Of a DNA stretch of 64,000 nucleotides, positions 1 through 10,400 are shown in pieces (positions within the stretch are counted from its first letter, which is position 1; each line of letters starts with the position of its first letter). The position numbers and the translations under genes were made by a program. The stretch covers positions 51,746 through 115,745 of the forward strand of contig JAMKCH010041292.1 in NCBI GenBank assembly GCA_023653785.1, given 5' to 3'. Under the pieces are notes generated by a model. That model was not told the origin of the DNA. It worked only from the letters and a program-made list of their open reading frames with translations, and did not search any database. This DNA is from Ophioderma brevispina (taxonomy: Eukaryota > Echinodermata > Ophiuroidea > Amphilepidida > Ophiodermatidae).

Positions 1-1496
1 TGGGCATTGCAATTGGTAGAAGAAAATTCATATGCATTTATATGCAAATCGTCACTGATGGGTTTGTTTTGGAAAAAGTAAGGGCAGTGCGAAAAGTCTA
101 TCTTTCTTTCAATTTCATTGACGCGTTTCATCACTGACGGGTTTGTTTTGAAACTGCCAGGGAGGTGCGAGAAAGATTAGCCACTCTAAGCGTCTTAGAG
201 AGTCTGATTTTTCTCGCACTTCCAGATCATTTTCAAAACAAACTAATCAACAATGAATTGCGTCAAGGTCTTTTTGGCACTACAGCCTGTCTCAAAAAAA
301 ATTGTACAATCAAAAACAGAATTGTTTTCAATATTATATCTCAACATAAGTAAGTCGTTTTTTACATCTCATTAAAGAGAAAAGACCAGGCTTTCCAGGA
401 TTATTGTTTCATCTCATTTGCTTGATTCAATCGAGAGTTAACTCCAGTTTACTGCGGAACACAAAAATCGAGTTTGTGCCGCTTTCTGGTTGAGTGAAAA
501 CGCTGAACGAATTTGTTAAACATAAGTTATTCACACTTGAACAGATATTAAATTCTTTAAAAAGGGATTAACTTCATAAAGAAACTCTAAAAGATACGAA
601 AACAGTTACGTAATGGTGGAAGTTATGATCAGTAAGTTCTGGCTTTAAGATAAAGTGAATAACATTCGACATACTGTTGTTTGTTAGAAGAGAACCATGA
701 GCGTACAGCTGGCATGCAGCAACCTGGATGAGAGAGTTTTTATGGTCTTGAAGTATCATGAAACGCAAATTCCTACCAACACTTTGATACTTTACTTCCA
801 AATTCAAATTTTTATTGACTTCAACAATTAGTAAATGCATAAAGATAGTGCAATATTTTTAAACCATTTCTTTGGAGTGTTTATTTTGGTTGCAATTACA
901 TTCATTCCAGCAAGATTTTAACAGATACCAATTTTGTAATAAATTCGAAGTTCCATTTCATTGACATGCAATAAATATTTGTATTGTCTATTATTTATGA
1001 AAAGATATTTATCATTTAACTGATTATTTTGACTATTAAAACTTGTGTCGATAAAACTAGACTTATTTTGTTTACTTTAATCTGTGTTTTGTTTCTTTTG
1101 TCAAGTTACAATCTTTTGTGAGCTTCAAGACAGCATGGCATAACTGGGCGAACCAACTCTGCCCATGCATAAAAGTGGCACAAAATGGGTTTTGGTATAT
1201 CGCACAAAATTGATTATATCTCTGGATTGACAAAAGCAAATAAGATGAAACAAACACCATTGAAAAGCCTGGTCTTTCTTCTTTAGTATTATGTCAAGTA
1301 AGAATGACTTGTTTTGAAATTTCATATTTAACCATTTTTTTTTTATTGTACCATTTTTTTTTAGACAGGCTGTATTTATAGAGTGTAACTTTGGACATGT
1401 TGGAGTATAGCAGTGTTTTTAATTTATTTTAAAAACTACCTCAAAATTTAGATAAATTACGTAATTATTAATGTTAATGTAATGATTTGATACTAT
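1..1496. other. No gene recognised
   Basis: AT-rich non-coding DNA. Two related short segments near 45-75 and 125-150 share a tcactgaygggtttgttttg motif. I see no exon with domain support. Confidence 0.5.
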
Positions 1497-1880
1497 AAGG
1501 ACCACGCCTCAGTGCATTCGACAAGATAATCGCACTTGACCGTATGGGTCAGTGCAGGCAGCACTCGAGCCTCCGGCTCTCGTGCTGCCTGCACTGACCC
1601 ATACGGTCGCGTGCGATTATCCTGTCGAATGCACTAGGCTAGGTCCTTATCCTTATCAGAAACCATTAGGAATAACTTTCAACAATTTGATAATCAACCA
1701 AATCAATAAACCATTCAAGATGGCTCCAAAACAGCAAAATTCTCTATGTTTGTGTATGATATTAAGGATAAGGACCTAGCCTAGTGCATTCGTCAGGATA
1801 ATCGCACGCGACCGTATGGATCAGTGCAGGCAGCCCGAGACCCGAAGGTCGAGGGCTGCCTGCACTGACCCATACGTTCA
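1497..1880. repeat. Two hairpin MITE-like copies
   Basis: 1497-1660 is an almost perfect inverted repeat around a ctcgagcctccggctct-like centre, with arms containing gtgcattcg, gataatcgcac, gaccgtatgg and gtcagtgcaggcag and ends with aggacc/ggtcctta. A second copy at about 1768-1877 has the same arms around cgagacccgaaggtcg and lacks its last bases. They are 110 bp apart. Confidence 0.7.
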
Positions 1881-1984
1881 ACTTGAAAGTTCATTTTGTC
1901 GAGTCCAGAAATGAATAGAAATTCGAGTAAAAATACATTTTCAGTGACATTTCACCACTAAATTAGTGGCTTCTTCAGACTGGC

Positions 1985-2465
1985 AACTCATCACTTGATG
2001 TTGTGTCCCTTTATAGCTTGTTACAGCTGTCGTTGAGGGCGTGATGAGTTGATCATAGATACTGTGAAGTCTGTATGCCCCCTCGTCCTTGTTCATGGTG
2101 TTGTTCCCCCTTCTACGGATCCAGATTGACGCCTTAATCCAACGTGTGACCTGTTGCTTCCGTCTATGACCGATGCAATTGATAGAATGATTGGTTTGCC
2201 GAAACATGATCTGTAATTGCTGACCTATGGATCTCTGTGGTGGAAGTTTTGCGTGTTTGTCTAGTATAAGGCTTTTGTTCAAATTTTTCGACCTCAGACT
2301 TATGTTCTTTAAGACGTATGCCAAACAAGCGACCAGTTTCTCCAATATACGATTTTTTGCAATCCCTGCAAAGAATTTCATATATGGCATCGGCTTTTTG
2401 CTGGTGGAGGAGTTTGTCCTTAGGATGTACAAGTAAACTCCTGATGGTACAGTGAGGTCACTTAA
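1985..2465 (-). pseudogene. Penelope-like element remnant with GIY-YIG endonuclease
   Basis: In one minus frame (about 2225-2440) the DNA reads YEILCRDCKKSYIGETGRLF, then GIRLKEHKSEVEKFEQ. This is the GIY-YIG nuclease core (the Y-x-G-E-T-G-R motif is the variant common in Penelope-like elements, followed by R-L-x-E-H). After a frameshift near 2190-2220 a second frame reads RWIKASIWIRRRG, NTMNKDEGAYRLHSIYDQLI, as found at the C-terminus of such elements. The upstream reverse transcriptase is absent, so this is a 3' fragment. It is broken by at least one frameshift. Confidence 0.7.
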
Positions 2466-2479
2466 ACTACTGACCACCC

Positions 2480-3235
2480 TTCGAGTTTGTGTGAAGTGTT
2501 TACCGTTTGAAAATTAATGACAGAATATCTCACCCGTGATATTGAGCTTCAAATATCCAAATACATAATAATTAAGTTGATTTCAAATGGGGGGGGGGGG
2601 ATAAATTGAAAGACTTGCATGTTTTCCTTGTCAAGACTGATCAAGACTTTGCTTGTACATTTTCAATGTTTGCACGGTTTGGGACAAGATCATTAAGAAG
2701 AAATATTGCAGCTGTTTTGTATTTCAATTTATAAGAGAAACTTGAAATAATTTGAGGTGTCTTAATTCTTACCTTTTGTGTTTTATTATTAAATATAAAG
2801 TCCGATGACAGTGCGCGATAATTCAATGCGTGTATCAATCTTAGATACAATTCGTGACCGCCAATCGAGTGCCGTAGATTTACGTGTGTGCAATTTAAAA
2901 AAAAAAATCCTCTATATGGCGGCCATTTTATCGTTTCAGCTTTGTTTTCAACGCCGTTTTCACCAGATTCCAACAAGATAGTGCAATTAATAAATACCCT
3001 CATATCATTTTGATATGTCTACCCACTTTTGAGAAGAAATGTGAGACAAACAAAAAATGTATATCTTTTTTACCACTCTGTATAATCTCATTTGATTTGG
3101 GTAAATGGAACAAAGACTTGTCGATCGGTCACCCACTGTTTCAAAACCAAGGCCAGTTAATTTTCTTGCATGGGGCTGTATTAAAGGAATGGAATTTGGC
3201 GAAGAACAGTCTAGGTAATGGGGATACACATAGCC
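2480..3235. repeat. Dispersed repeat, copy 1 (second copy at 19640-20230)
   Basis: It shares long diverged segments with 19640-20230, for example ccaccctt-cg-tttgtg, aagtgtttacc-tttgaaaa, aataattaagttgattt and agattccaacaaga. The copies differ by indels. Parts of the unit also occur inverted at 19370-19560, so the element is a foldback type. No protein recognised. Confidence 0.55.
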
Positions 3236-4757
3236 TATAGTAATGTGATTTCAACTCGCTCCTCTAACTTTTTAGTTGATACATTTAAAAACGCAACAAT
3301 GCCAAAATTATTGTGGAATAGTACTTAAATTATAACAGTAAAACACACAATTGCACAATGTTTTTGGAATCATTAATGAAACGCTCAATTATTTCTTTCA
3401 CCACTGTTATGCGCTATCCACACCCAGTACGTAATAAACTTAAAATTGACATATGACACAAGCCAGTTATTAGTTTGCACTATTACTGTTGTCATTTCTA
3501 ATAAATACATGGATAGGGGGTATAAGTCTATCCACCAATGTACCAGTGGGGGAAAAATTTCACCTCAATAAGGGAAGGTAATTCCAACAAAAATTACACT
3601 ATTTTAACATATAAAACCATAGTACTTTAATTTTGTAGTATAATCATGAAACGTCTTGTAGTTCTGAAACTTAATTTTTTTATTGTAAGTACTGACATTA
3701 TTTAGTACAGTACAGTAATATGCACATGCAATGCATTATGGGATTGTTTCCAAAACACCATCTGTTTTACCTAATTACAACTACAGGAGGAAAATGTGGA
3801 AGATGACATTACAAATAACGATATAATCTGCGTGCAAACAAAAAAAAAGCAGCCGAAAAAAAATTCAGCCCCGCTTCTAATACAGATGAATTGGTCATCA
3901 GAGGAGATCGTCAATGATTGTATTTATAATGAGATAACATTCATTGGCCACACTAAGTACATTGGGGTTACCTTTACTTTTTTATACCTTCTCTGGGAAT
4001 TTGACAACAGCAAGTTCTGTTTTCCTACCGTATAGGCCAATAACCATTTATACTTGGGTGGAAGGTAAGGGGACACGCAAAGTAGCTGCCCAAAGACAAT
4101 TATAGTGTAGCTCTGACAGGAACCTAGGGTCCGTTCTCGTAGGCTATAGTCGTTTTTCTATTGAGCAATAGTTCCGGATTGAACCGGGTAAAGGTTTACC
4201 AATGGGTTATAGAAAATGACCTTCATCTGGTATTTGCTTACTTTTGTACCGGGGAAAGGAAATTTCTCTGGCAACCATAATTGTTTTGGACATACTTGCA
4301 ACTTGGGGATCACTCAAACTTTGGAAGTAACGGTGATGTACTGTAAACTCCGGAGGTTTTGGAGACACCCCCTAAAAATGTGAGGTGGAAATACATAAAA
4401 GAGCATATTTTTATTTTAAAGAAAGAAAGCTAAATAAATCTATGTTTTGAAATTGAGAAAATTCGACAAGAGATATCCAGAACCTTTCAAATTAGTTTTG
4501 AATATCTGTCATTGAGTGACAAAAACAAAACAACAACCACCGGAAAACACATACAACGCATACACCAAAAACAAACAACACAACCGGCAAGTCAATTTGC
4601 TTTCATTCTTACAATTTATGAATTGTACATGATGTACCAAACACCAAAAAGTCTTTCAGTGAGAGGTGCATACCGTAATTCAGTGAGTGACCAATCCGGT
4701 TCTCCAACATGCTCAAGATGGTTAGAATAGTCTCCTACAATTCATCTCCCAGGCTCA
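3236..4757. other. No gene recognised
   Basis: AT-rich DNA with short A-runs and no exon supported by homology. A plus-strand reading at 3786-4035 follows a plausible acceptor but has simple Lys-rich content and no recognisable domain. Confidence 0.45.
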
Positions 4758-4876
4758 CCCCAGTGGGCACAGATCAACGTTTCAACCTTGAAATGACGTT
4801 GAAACAACGTTGAGTTGTCAAATCAACGTTGTTTCAACGTCATTTCAACGTTGAAATTTGATCTGTGCCCACTGGG
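4758..4876. repeat. Palindromic MITE with CAACGTTG core repeats
   Basis: The termini cccagtgggcacagatcaa and its complement at 4858-4876 enclose alternating CAACGTT/AACGTTG motifs that pair along the whole length. This CCAGTGGGCACA palindrome is a type of short repeat I associate with many marine animals and fishes. No coding capacity. Confidence 0.75.
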
Positions 4877-5856
4877 ACACCTCCTTTTACAAATAAAATC
4901 ACGAATGCTAGCTCTTCAATAATTTGCATGATATAAACTTGTATCGTTATATGCCAAGTGGTGAAGTGATGGACAAGGCTTTCAACTGGGTTACTTTGAA
5001 GAAACAGTGTGCTCTTTCCATTGTTCTAGCACATTTTTACATAAATCTCAATTTGATTTCTTTCAGTATTGAGCTGGGTGGATGGGTACTTCAAATCATA
5101 GAGGACTTACACGCATATTACATTGAAGAATAACAAAGTGAGTTGCCAAATTTCTAATATCTTTGATTTCATTTGATCCCAGTTTTCTAGCTGCCATATT
5201 TTGTACCTGGCAGGAAGCAATTTGTTTTAAACGTAATGACCACATCCGGTAAAAAGCTCTTACACTGATGTGTTTATAGCAATTTAATAGATTTTCTTCC
5301 TCTCAAAAATAATGAGTTTAAGCAAAGGTTTTATGGCAATTTAAACCACTAATCTATCTATGGCCACAATCTAATACACAATGCTGTTCAAACTAATCTG
5401 GCAGAAAACCATTGCTTTGTGATACTTGGAATTAGGTCTGATTAAAATAAAGCTCATACACAGGTTACTTATTACATATATAAATAATGATCTTTTTATG
5501 AATATTGACAAAGACTGAGGTTGTTTTCCATACTTTTTTATTCTAAAAAAATCCCGACAGGAGCAAAGCGTTGATTTGTTGCACTCTTTAGAGGAATAAA
5601 CAATAACAGTTATTTTGAGATTACCTTTTAAACAAATAATAATTAACATTGACCAAGATCAATTTCTTTAAGTATCATAAATATTTATTTTAGATTTTAA
5701 ATGGTATGATTACATTGCTCTTCACACCTACTCTATATCATGTGCTGTATTCCATTATTATACTGTGCAATTAACTAGAAATTGATTAGATTTAAAATAT
5801 TTAACATGTTATAAATGTATTTCTTTCCTTTCTAAATTCCATGCCTGAATTGTCTA
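4877..5856. other. No gene recognised; possible 3' UTR at its end
   Basis: AT-rich DNA. The part next to 5856 would be the 3' untranslated region if the tail exon at 5857-5927 is correct. TTTATT near 5685 is a possible polyadenylation signal on the minus strand. Confidence 0.35.
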
Positions 5857-5927
5857 TCAATAGTTTGAATTACGTTGATAGCGTTCATTATGCCTGCCCC
5901 TATCAAATGCTGGCGGTCCAGGTGATT
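5857..5927 (-). CDS. Candidate last exon: hydrophilic cytoplasmic tail
   Basis: A good acceptor (pyrimidine-rich tract then ttttccag, 5928 to about 5960) is followed, with two leading bases as in phase-1 exons, by 22 residues beginning SPGPPAFDRGRHNERYQ and a TGA stop at 5857-5859. The composition is Pro/Arg/Asn-rich, as expected of a short tail. AT-rich DNA follows, with a TTTATT (AATAAA on the minus strand) near 5685 that could serve polyadenylation. The upstream exon that should feed it is unclear: the transmembrane exon ends in phase 0, so at least one unseen exon must lie between. The segment just upstream (5985-6110, minus) also reads as basic protein (GDVRPVLHKPRGRRHKRSKEP, in part) and may be that exon or the same one unspliced. 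Confidence 0.35.
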
Positions 5928-6109
5928 CTGGAAAATAAATTCGAGACAAGAAAAAGATAAAAAAATAAACGGTTCCTTGGACCGCTTGTGTCGCCTGCCG
6001 CGTGGTTTGTGAAGGACAGGCCTCACATCACCTAGACCTTGAGAGTGACCGTTACAACCTGGGGGATGCCAGATTGTACCCGTGACCCAAGTTTGGTTTA
6101 AATCTTTCA

Positions 6110-9100
6110 ACGTATGTGGATATTACAGGAAAATGGTTCACCCTTTTCACAACAAACAAGACATCAACAACAACAGACATCAACAACAACAGACATACAA
6201 CAACACAGACATCAAACACAACAGAACATCACAACAACAGACATCAAAAACACAGACAAACTACGTGGACAAGATGATCCATATGTCTTTCTGCCTTAAG
6301 GCAGGCGAACAAAAAATAATGGTATTAACAAGCAAGTAATTCGGGGGGTAACTTACCATGTTTTCTTCTTCAGGATATTTGTAGATGATATGGCTTGTAC
6401 CTGGCAGTCATTCAAAACCAAGAAAGACAAAAGGGGCTAAGAGGGTCACGCATCTGTACTAGAAAACACACACACACTCTGTGAATCAAATGAATTATAC
6501 TCATTCATTTGGTTAACCAGATATTTATTAAATCAGAGAAAGAACAGTTTTTACCCACCAATAGCCCCTTAGGTTTCTTTCCCCTATAAGCTGTTAGGAT
6601 TATTTAATTCGAGCTAATATTCCGAAAAGAACCGTACCGCATGAGACGCAAATTGAGGTTGAGTGGGAAGTAGCTCCTGTATGGAAACACATTTACACAT
6701 TTCTATTGTACAAATGCTGTCTTAAGTTATTTTAAGGTTCCCACCAAACAAAACAAAAAAACAAACAACACAATCCAAAAAAAAAAAACCCTTACCATCA
6801 GTATGAAGTTATCCTCGTTACACAGGAGTCGGTCTATTTCATGTTCCTTGGCCACCCAACAGCTAATCAGACAAAAGATGTGTATGCATTACAATAGAAT
6901 TCCAAGCAAGTGCGGATTGTCTTCATTTCTTCATTATGTAATCAGAAGAAGATGAGACAGAAGGAGGTGGTTCGACTGCTACTTCAAAAAGATAAAATGT
7001 TCAACCAAAGAGTTCTATATATAGAGAGGCAAAACGTTAACGTAATCTTTAGAAATTTCACGTCTCGCAAGTTTTGCCGACCACAAAGAAAAAACACCAT
7101 AGTTAGAGTACCACAATAGAAAGCAATGGCCTTGCCTCCGCTCTTCCCCATACTCTGGGTGCCGCTTTGCATAACCACTAATCGGTAGTGATACACACTT
7201 AATGTATGTGTTAGAGGTGGCCAGGTGAATAATAGTTTGTGTACCTTGATAATTGTGCTCAGATAATCTTTTTTCTCAAATGCAATGCGCGCTAGGTGAA
7301 AGATGTAGTATTCATGAGGCGGGTATTTAAATCATGACGACTGATGTGTCATTTAATTCGTTGTGTGGCCATGGTATAGGACACAATTTTAACCACCCAA
7401 TAGCACCCAACATCCAACAACTGATATGTTGGCGGATTGTTTGAATCGAATTAACATTATGTGTGATACAAAGCACCCAAAAATGATCATTATTCCGTGC
7501 AATATTCAAACTGTCAGCGCCCAGCACGGCGAATGGTTGTGACTGAATGCGTTCACCCCTTGGTTTTCAACCGCCTCTATTCATCTCAATCGGCTTAATC
7601 CAATCGATTGGACAAAAAACTTGCACTACTGGCTGGAGAAACATTACATACACATGTCATTAAATCACAGAAGAAAACCATTCCAAATTACCCAGTGTTC
7701 AATGGTATTTCGCACAGGGGGTCTAATACACTTGGTTGTGTGACCAGTACAGCGAGACGTACTCGCCTGCATCATTATAAACAACTTTGACCCCAAATTT
7801 CAAGTATTTTGCATTTGGACACTGTCTGACACAAAAAAAGTATGGTTGAGATGTGTTGAAAATGCATTTATCTAATCATTTCATCATATCGTATTTCTCA
7901 GGAAAAACCGGATATTGCTAACTTAGGCTAAACATAATAACATCTTGATGGACCCCCAAAAACCTTGAATCAATGTTAAGCTTACCGAAAAAGGGTCGAT
8001 TTTTGATGTTTCTTTCGTAAAAAGTCAATGCATTTCCTCAATTATTCGCCAAACGATTAAAATAAATAGCAATCAGTCAGAACAACCGCGGAGTTCATTG
8101 CCAGAAGAGATCTTTAGCTGGAAAATTAATAAGCTATTTAGTGGGAGTGTGTCAATTCCTTCTGTTGTGAAACCTTACCGAACGGCCAAGATTGAGGGCG
8201 GTTGTTGACACATGACTTCAAAGTCCAACGATGGGGCCTTGAAAGTCTTTCCCTAACCAATGAGCTTATGAATGAGAGTGATCCTGGGTAATCGGATTTG
8301 AAAATCGAGCCATTCCTTCTTTCTCATCTTCTTGGTACAGTATCCTAGTTTTGTGTTTTTTAAATATACTTTTCTTCTCTATGTAACACCAAAAAGGATT
8401 GCTAGCAGGTAGAGGTAGAGTAAGGGGCGGCGCAGGGCAGGGCCTTGCAGGGGGTGCAGGGGGCGGAGTGCCCCCTGAGATTTTCAAAAATTTATGGAAA
8501 ACAACAGGTTTTTTTTTTTTCCGCAAAAAAAATAGGGGTTTTAACCAAAATGAGGTCCATTTTGTACTGTTCGCCCCCCCCCCCAGATCTTGTTCGCCCT
8601 CCTATGATTTACCCTGGCGCAACCCACTGGGTAAGTATAGAGTGATTAAAGGGCCCTGGTTCGATAGCTAAAGCCTGCTCCCAAACCTCAGCTTTCACCT
8701 ATTAAAGTCAAAATTTATGGAAGGAAAGGTACATTTTTTTCAATTACCATGTCAAATTTGGGGCTAAATTTAGGTTTGGTTTGGATGTTATGAGCGAAAG
8801 GTACCCTTTCTTCGGTCGTCAATATTAAATTTTACACATACTCTATGGGATTACAAAATGTACGTTTTAATGATCTCATATCAAAACTGGTTGAAATATA
8901 GGCGCAAACGTTTACAGGTGGGTATTGGGGTCATATGTATATGTTTTTTGTAAACAGGGTCAACCCCATTGAATTCATCATTGCAGGGTGGAAATGAATT
9001 CATAGTGCTTTATTGATAATGAAATCGGTTTACTCCTAGAAAAGCGATATAAAAATAGCTGGGATTTTCAGTGATGAGTGCAAGCTAAAGGTTGAAAATA

Positions 9101-9249
9101 GTGATTTCCAGTAACATCATCATGAATTTTCTAGTGGATTATGTAAGGCGGATTTCCAGATGATGTCATGTGTGTGAGATCCAATTGTACAATCTTAGAC
9201 TTCGTGTCAGTATGTAACTGTAAGAGCCTACTTATGTTGTTGCCTAAAG
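6110..9249. other. No gene recognised; simple repeats
   Basis: Contains a (acaacaacagacatc)n microsatellite at about 6160-6260, an (ac)n run at 6463-6476, and a G/C-rich low-complexity segment at 8400-8600 with polypurine and poly-C tracts. Missing cytoplasmic exons of the membrane protein gene could lie here, but none could be recognised. Confidence 0.45.
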
Positions 9250-9455
9250 GCTGGTATTCTGAAAGGGAGACTACTTTAGACTGGGTTTAAACCAGGGTTA
9301 GTCCTACCAAGAGGGGGGGACCTTTATTCCTTTCAAATACTGTTAAAGTTAATGTATACGGGTGGAGAAAATTCCCATGGATGCTGAAACAGCCTCCACG
9401 AGGAATTTTCTCACCCGTTACAGCACCCTTTTAGAGTCGGTGTAAGAATACCAGC
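9250..9455. repeat. Foldback MITE family A, copy 1
   Basis: The inverted arms start gctggtattctgaaaggga and end taagaataccagc, and both contain ggttagtcctac / gaattttctcacccgtta type motifs. The same family occurs at 16435-16714. Confidence 0.7.
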
Positions 9456-10109
9456 AAAGACTCTATGCCAGTAGTTAAATTTAATCTGCAGGTTGCGTTA
9501 TTGGTGCAGTAACAGCATAACATTTAGATACCACGTAAAGTGCTACTTAGTCTGCTGTCAATCATATTTGAAGCCCCAAAATACTGGAAGCAAATAGAAT
9601 TCAAACTGTCGCCCAAAAAGTTGACATTTGCGACAGACGAAATTCGTGGTGATGTTTTTCATATCCATGACTTATATACGGCAGAATATTTATTTGTCTC
9701 ACCAAGGGGCCCTTAGAACATTGATTGCCTTATTGAACTTCTGGATTACGTTACCTTCAGGGACTGCTCCGAAAAATTAATATTTACTGAGAAAATCCCG
9801 GGAATATTATCCTCGGAATATTATTGTGTTAGACGCCTTTTTAAAATCTTCTCGTGAACAACATATCATCGATTTAACTACAATGCTTTTGAATTCTGAT
9901 CTTTAGACATCACACCAAGGTGAAATTTTATGATTGTACTTATCTTAAAAAGATTTGTGATTGTGATCACCATTGTGATCGTGTTTGGGATTGTATTATT
10001 ACCAAGAAATTCAGATCGAGGTGTTGTTTAAGGGGTATTTCTGACCGAGTTGAATAAATGTACATGCTGTAGTTTAGTTTTATATATCATGCTTACTGTT
10101 TGAGTGAAA

Positions 10110-10400
10110 CAATTGTGAGAGCGTGTGTGGTCCGGTGGAAATAGGCAGGACTCGTGATCATAGAGCGTAAGTTCGAGCCCCACCGTGCCAACGTGTTTGG
10201 TGGTCCCTGCGGCAAGATAATTAATCTCAATGCCTCCCACACCCAATCGAAATTCTAGGGACTGTCATGTTTATGGAGGATCTTACAATCTAAGTTCTGA
10301 TAGGGATTTGCGCTTGGCGGCAGCAACTTAGAGGAAGCGAAATGATCGTGACGATTCCTAATGGCGGCGTAATAATTAAGGCAACGCGCTGGGAGACTAC
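10110..10400 (+). repeat. tRNA-derived SINE, diverged copy 1
   Basis: The tRNA-like head has an A box (gtggtccggtgg) and a B box (agttcgagccc). The body carries gatcttacaatctaag, gaagcgaaatgatcgtgacg and aatggcggcgtaataatt, matching the SINE at 39475-39795. Too diverged to be a functional tRNA. Confidence 0.7.

Noticed and set aside
1941..2477. 178-codon open frame as a complete gene
   Set aside because: It mixes two frames of a Penelope-like element. The GIY-YIG part is in another frame, so the open frame is not the ancestral protein.
3786..4035. Plus-strand exon after a plausible acceptor
   Set aside because: Lys-rich, low-complexity reading without a domain, donor or partner exon.
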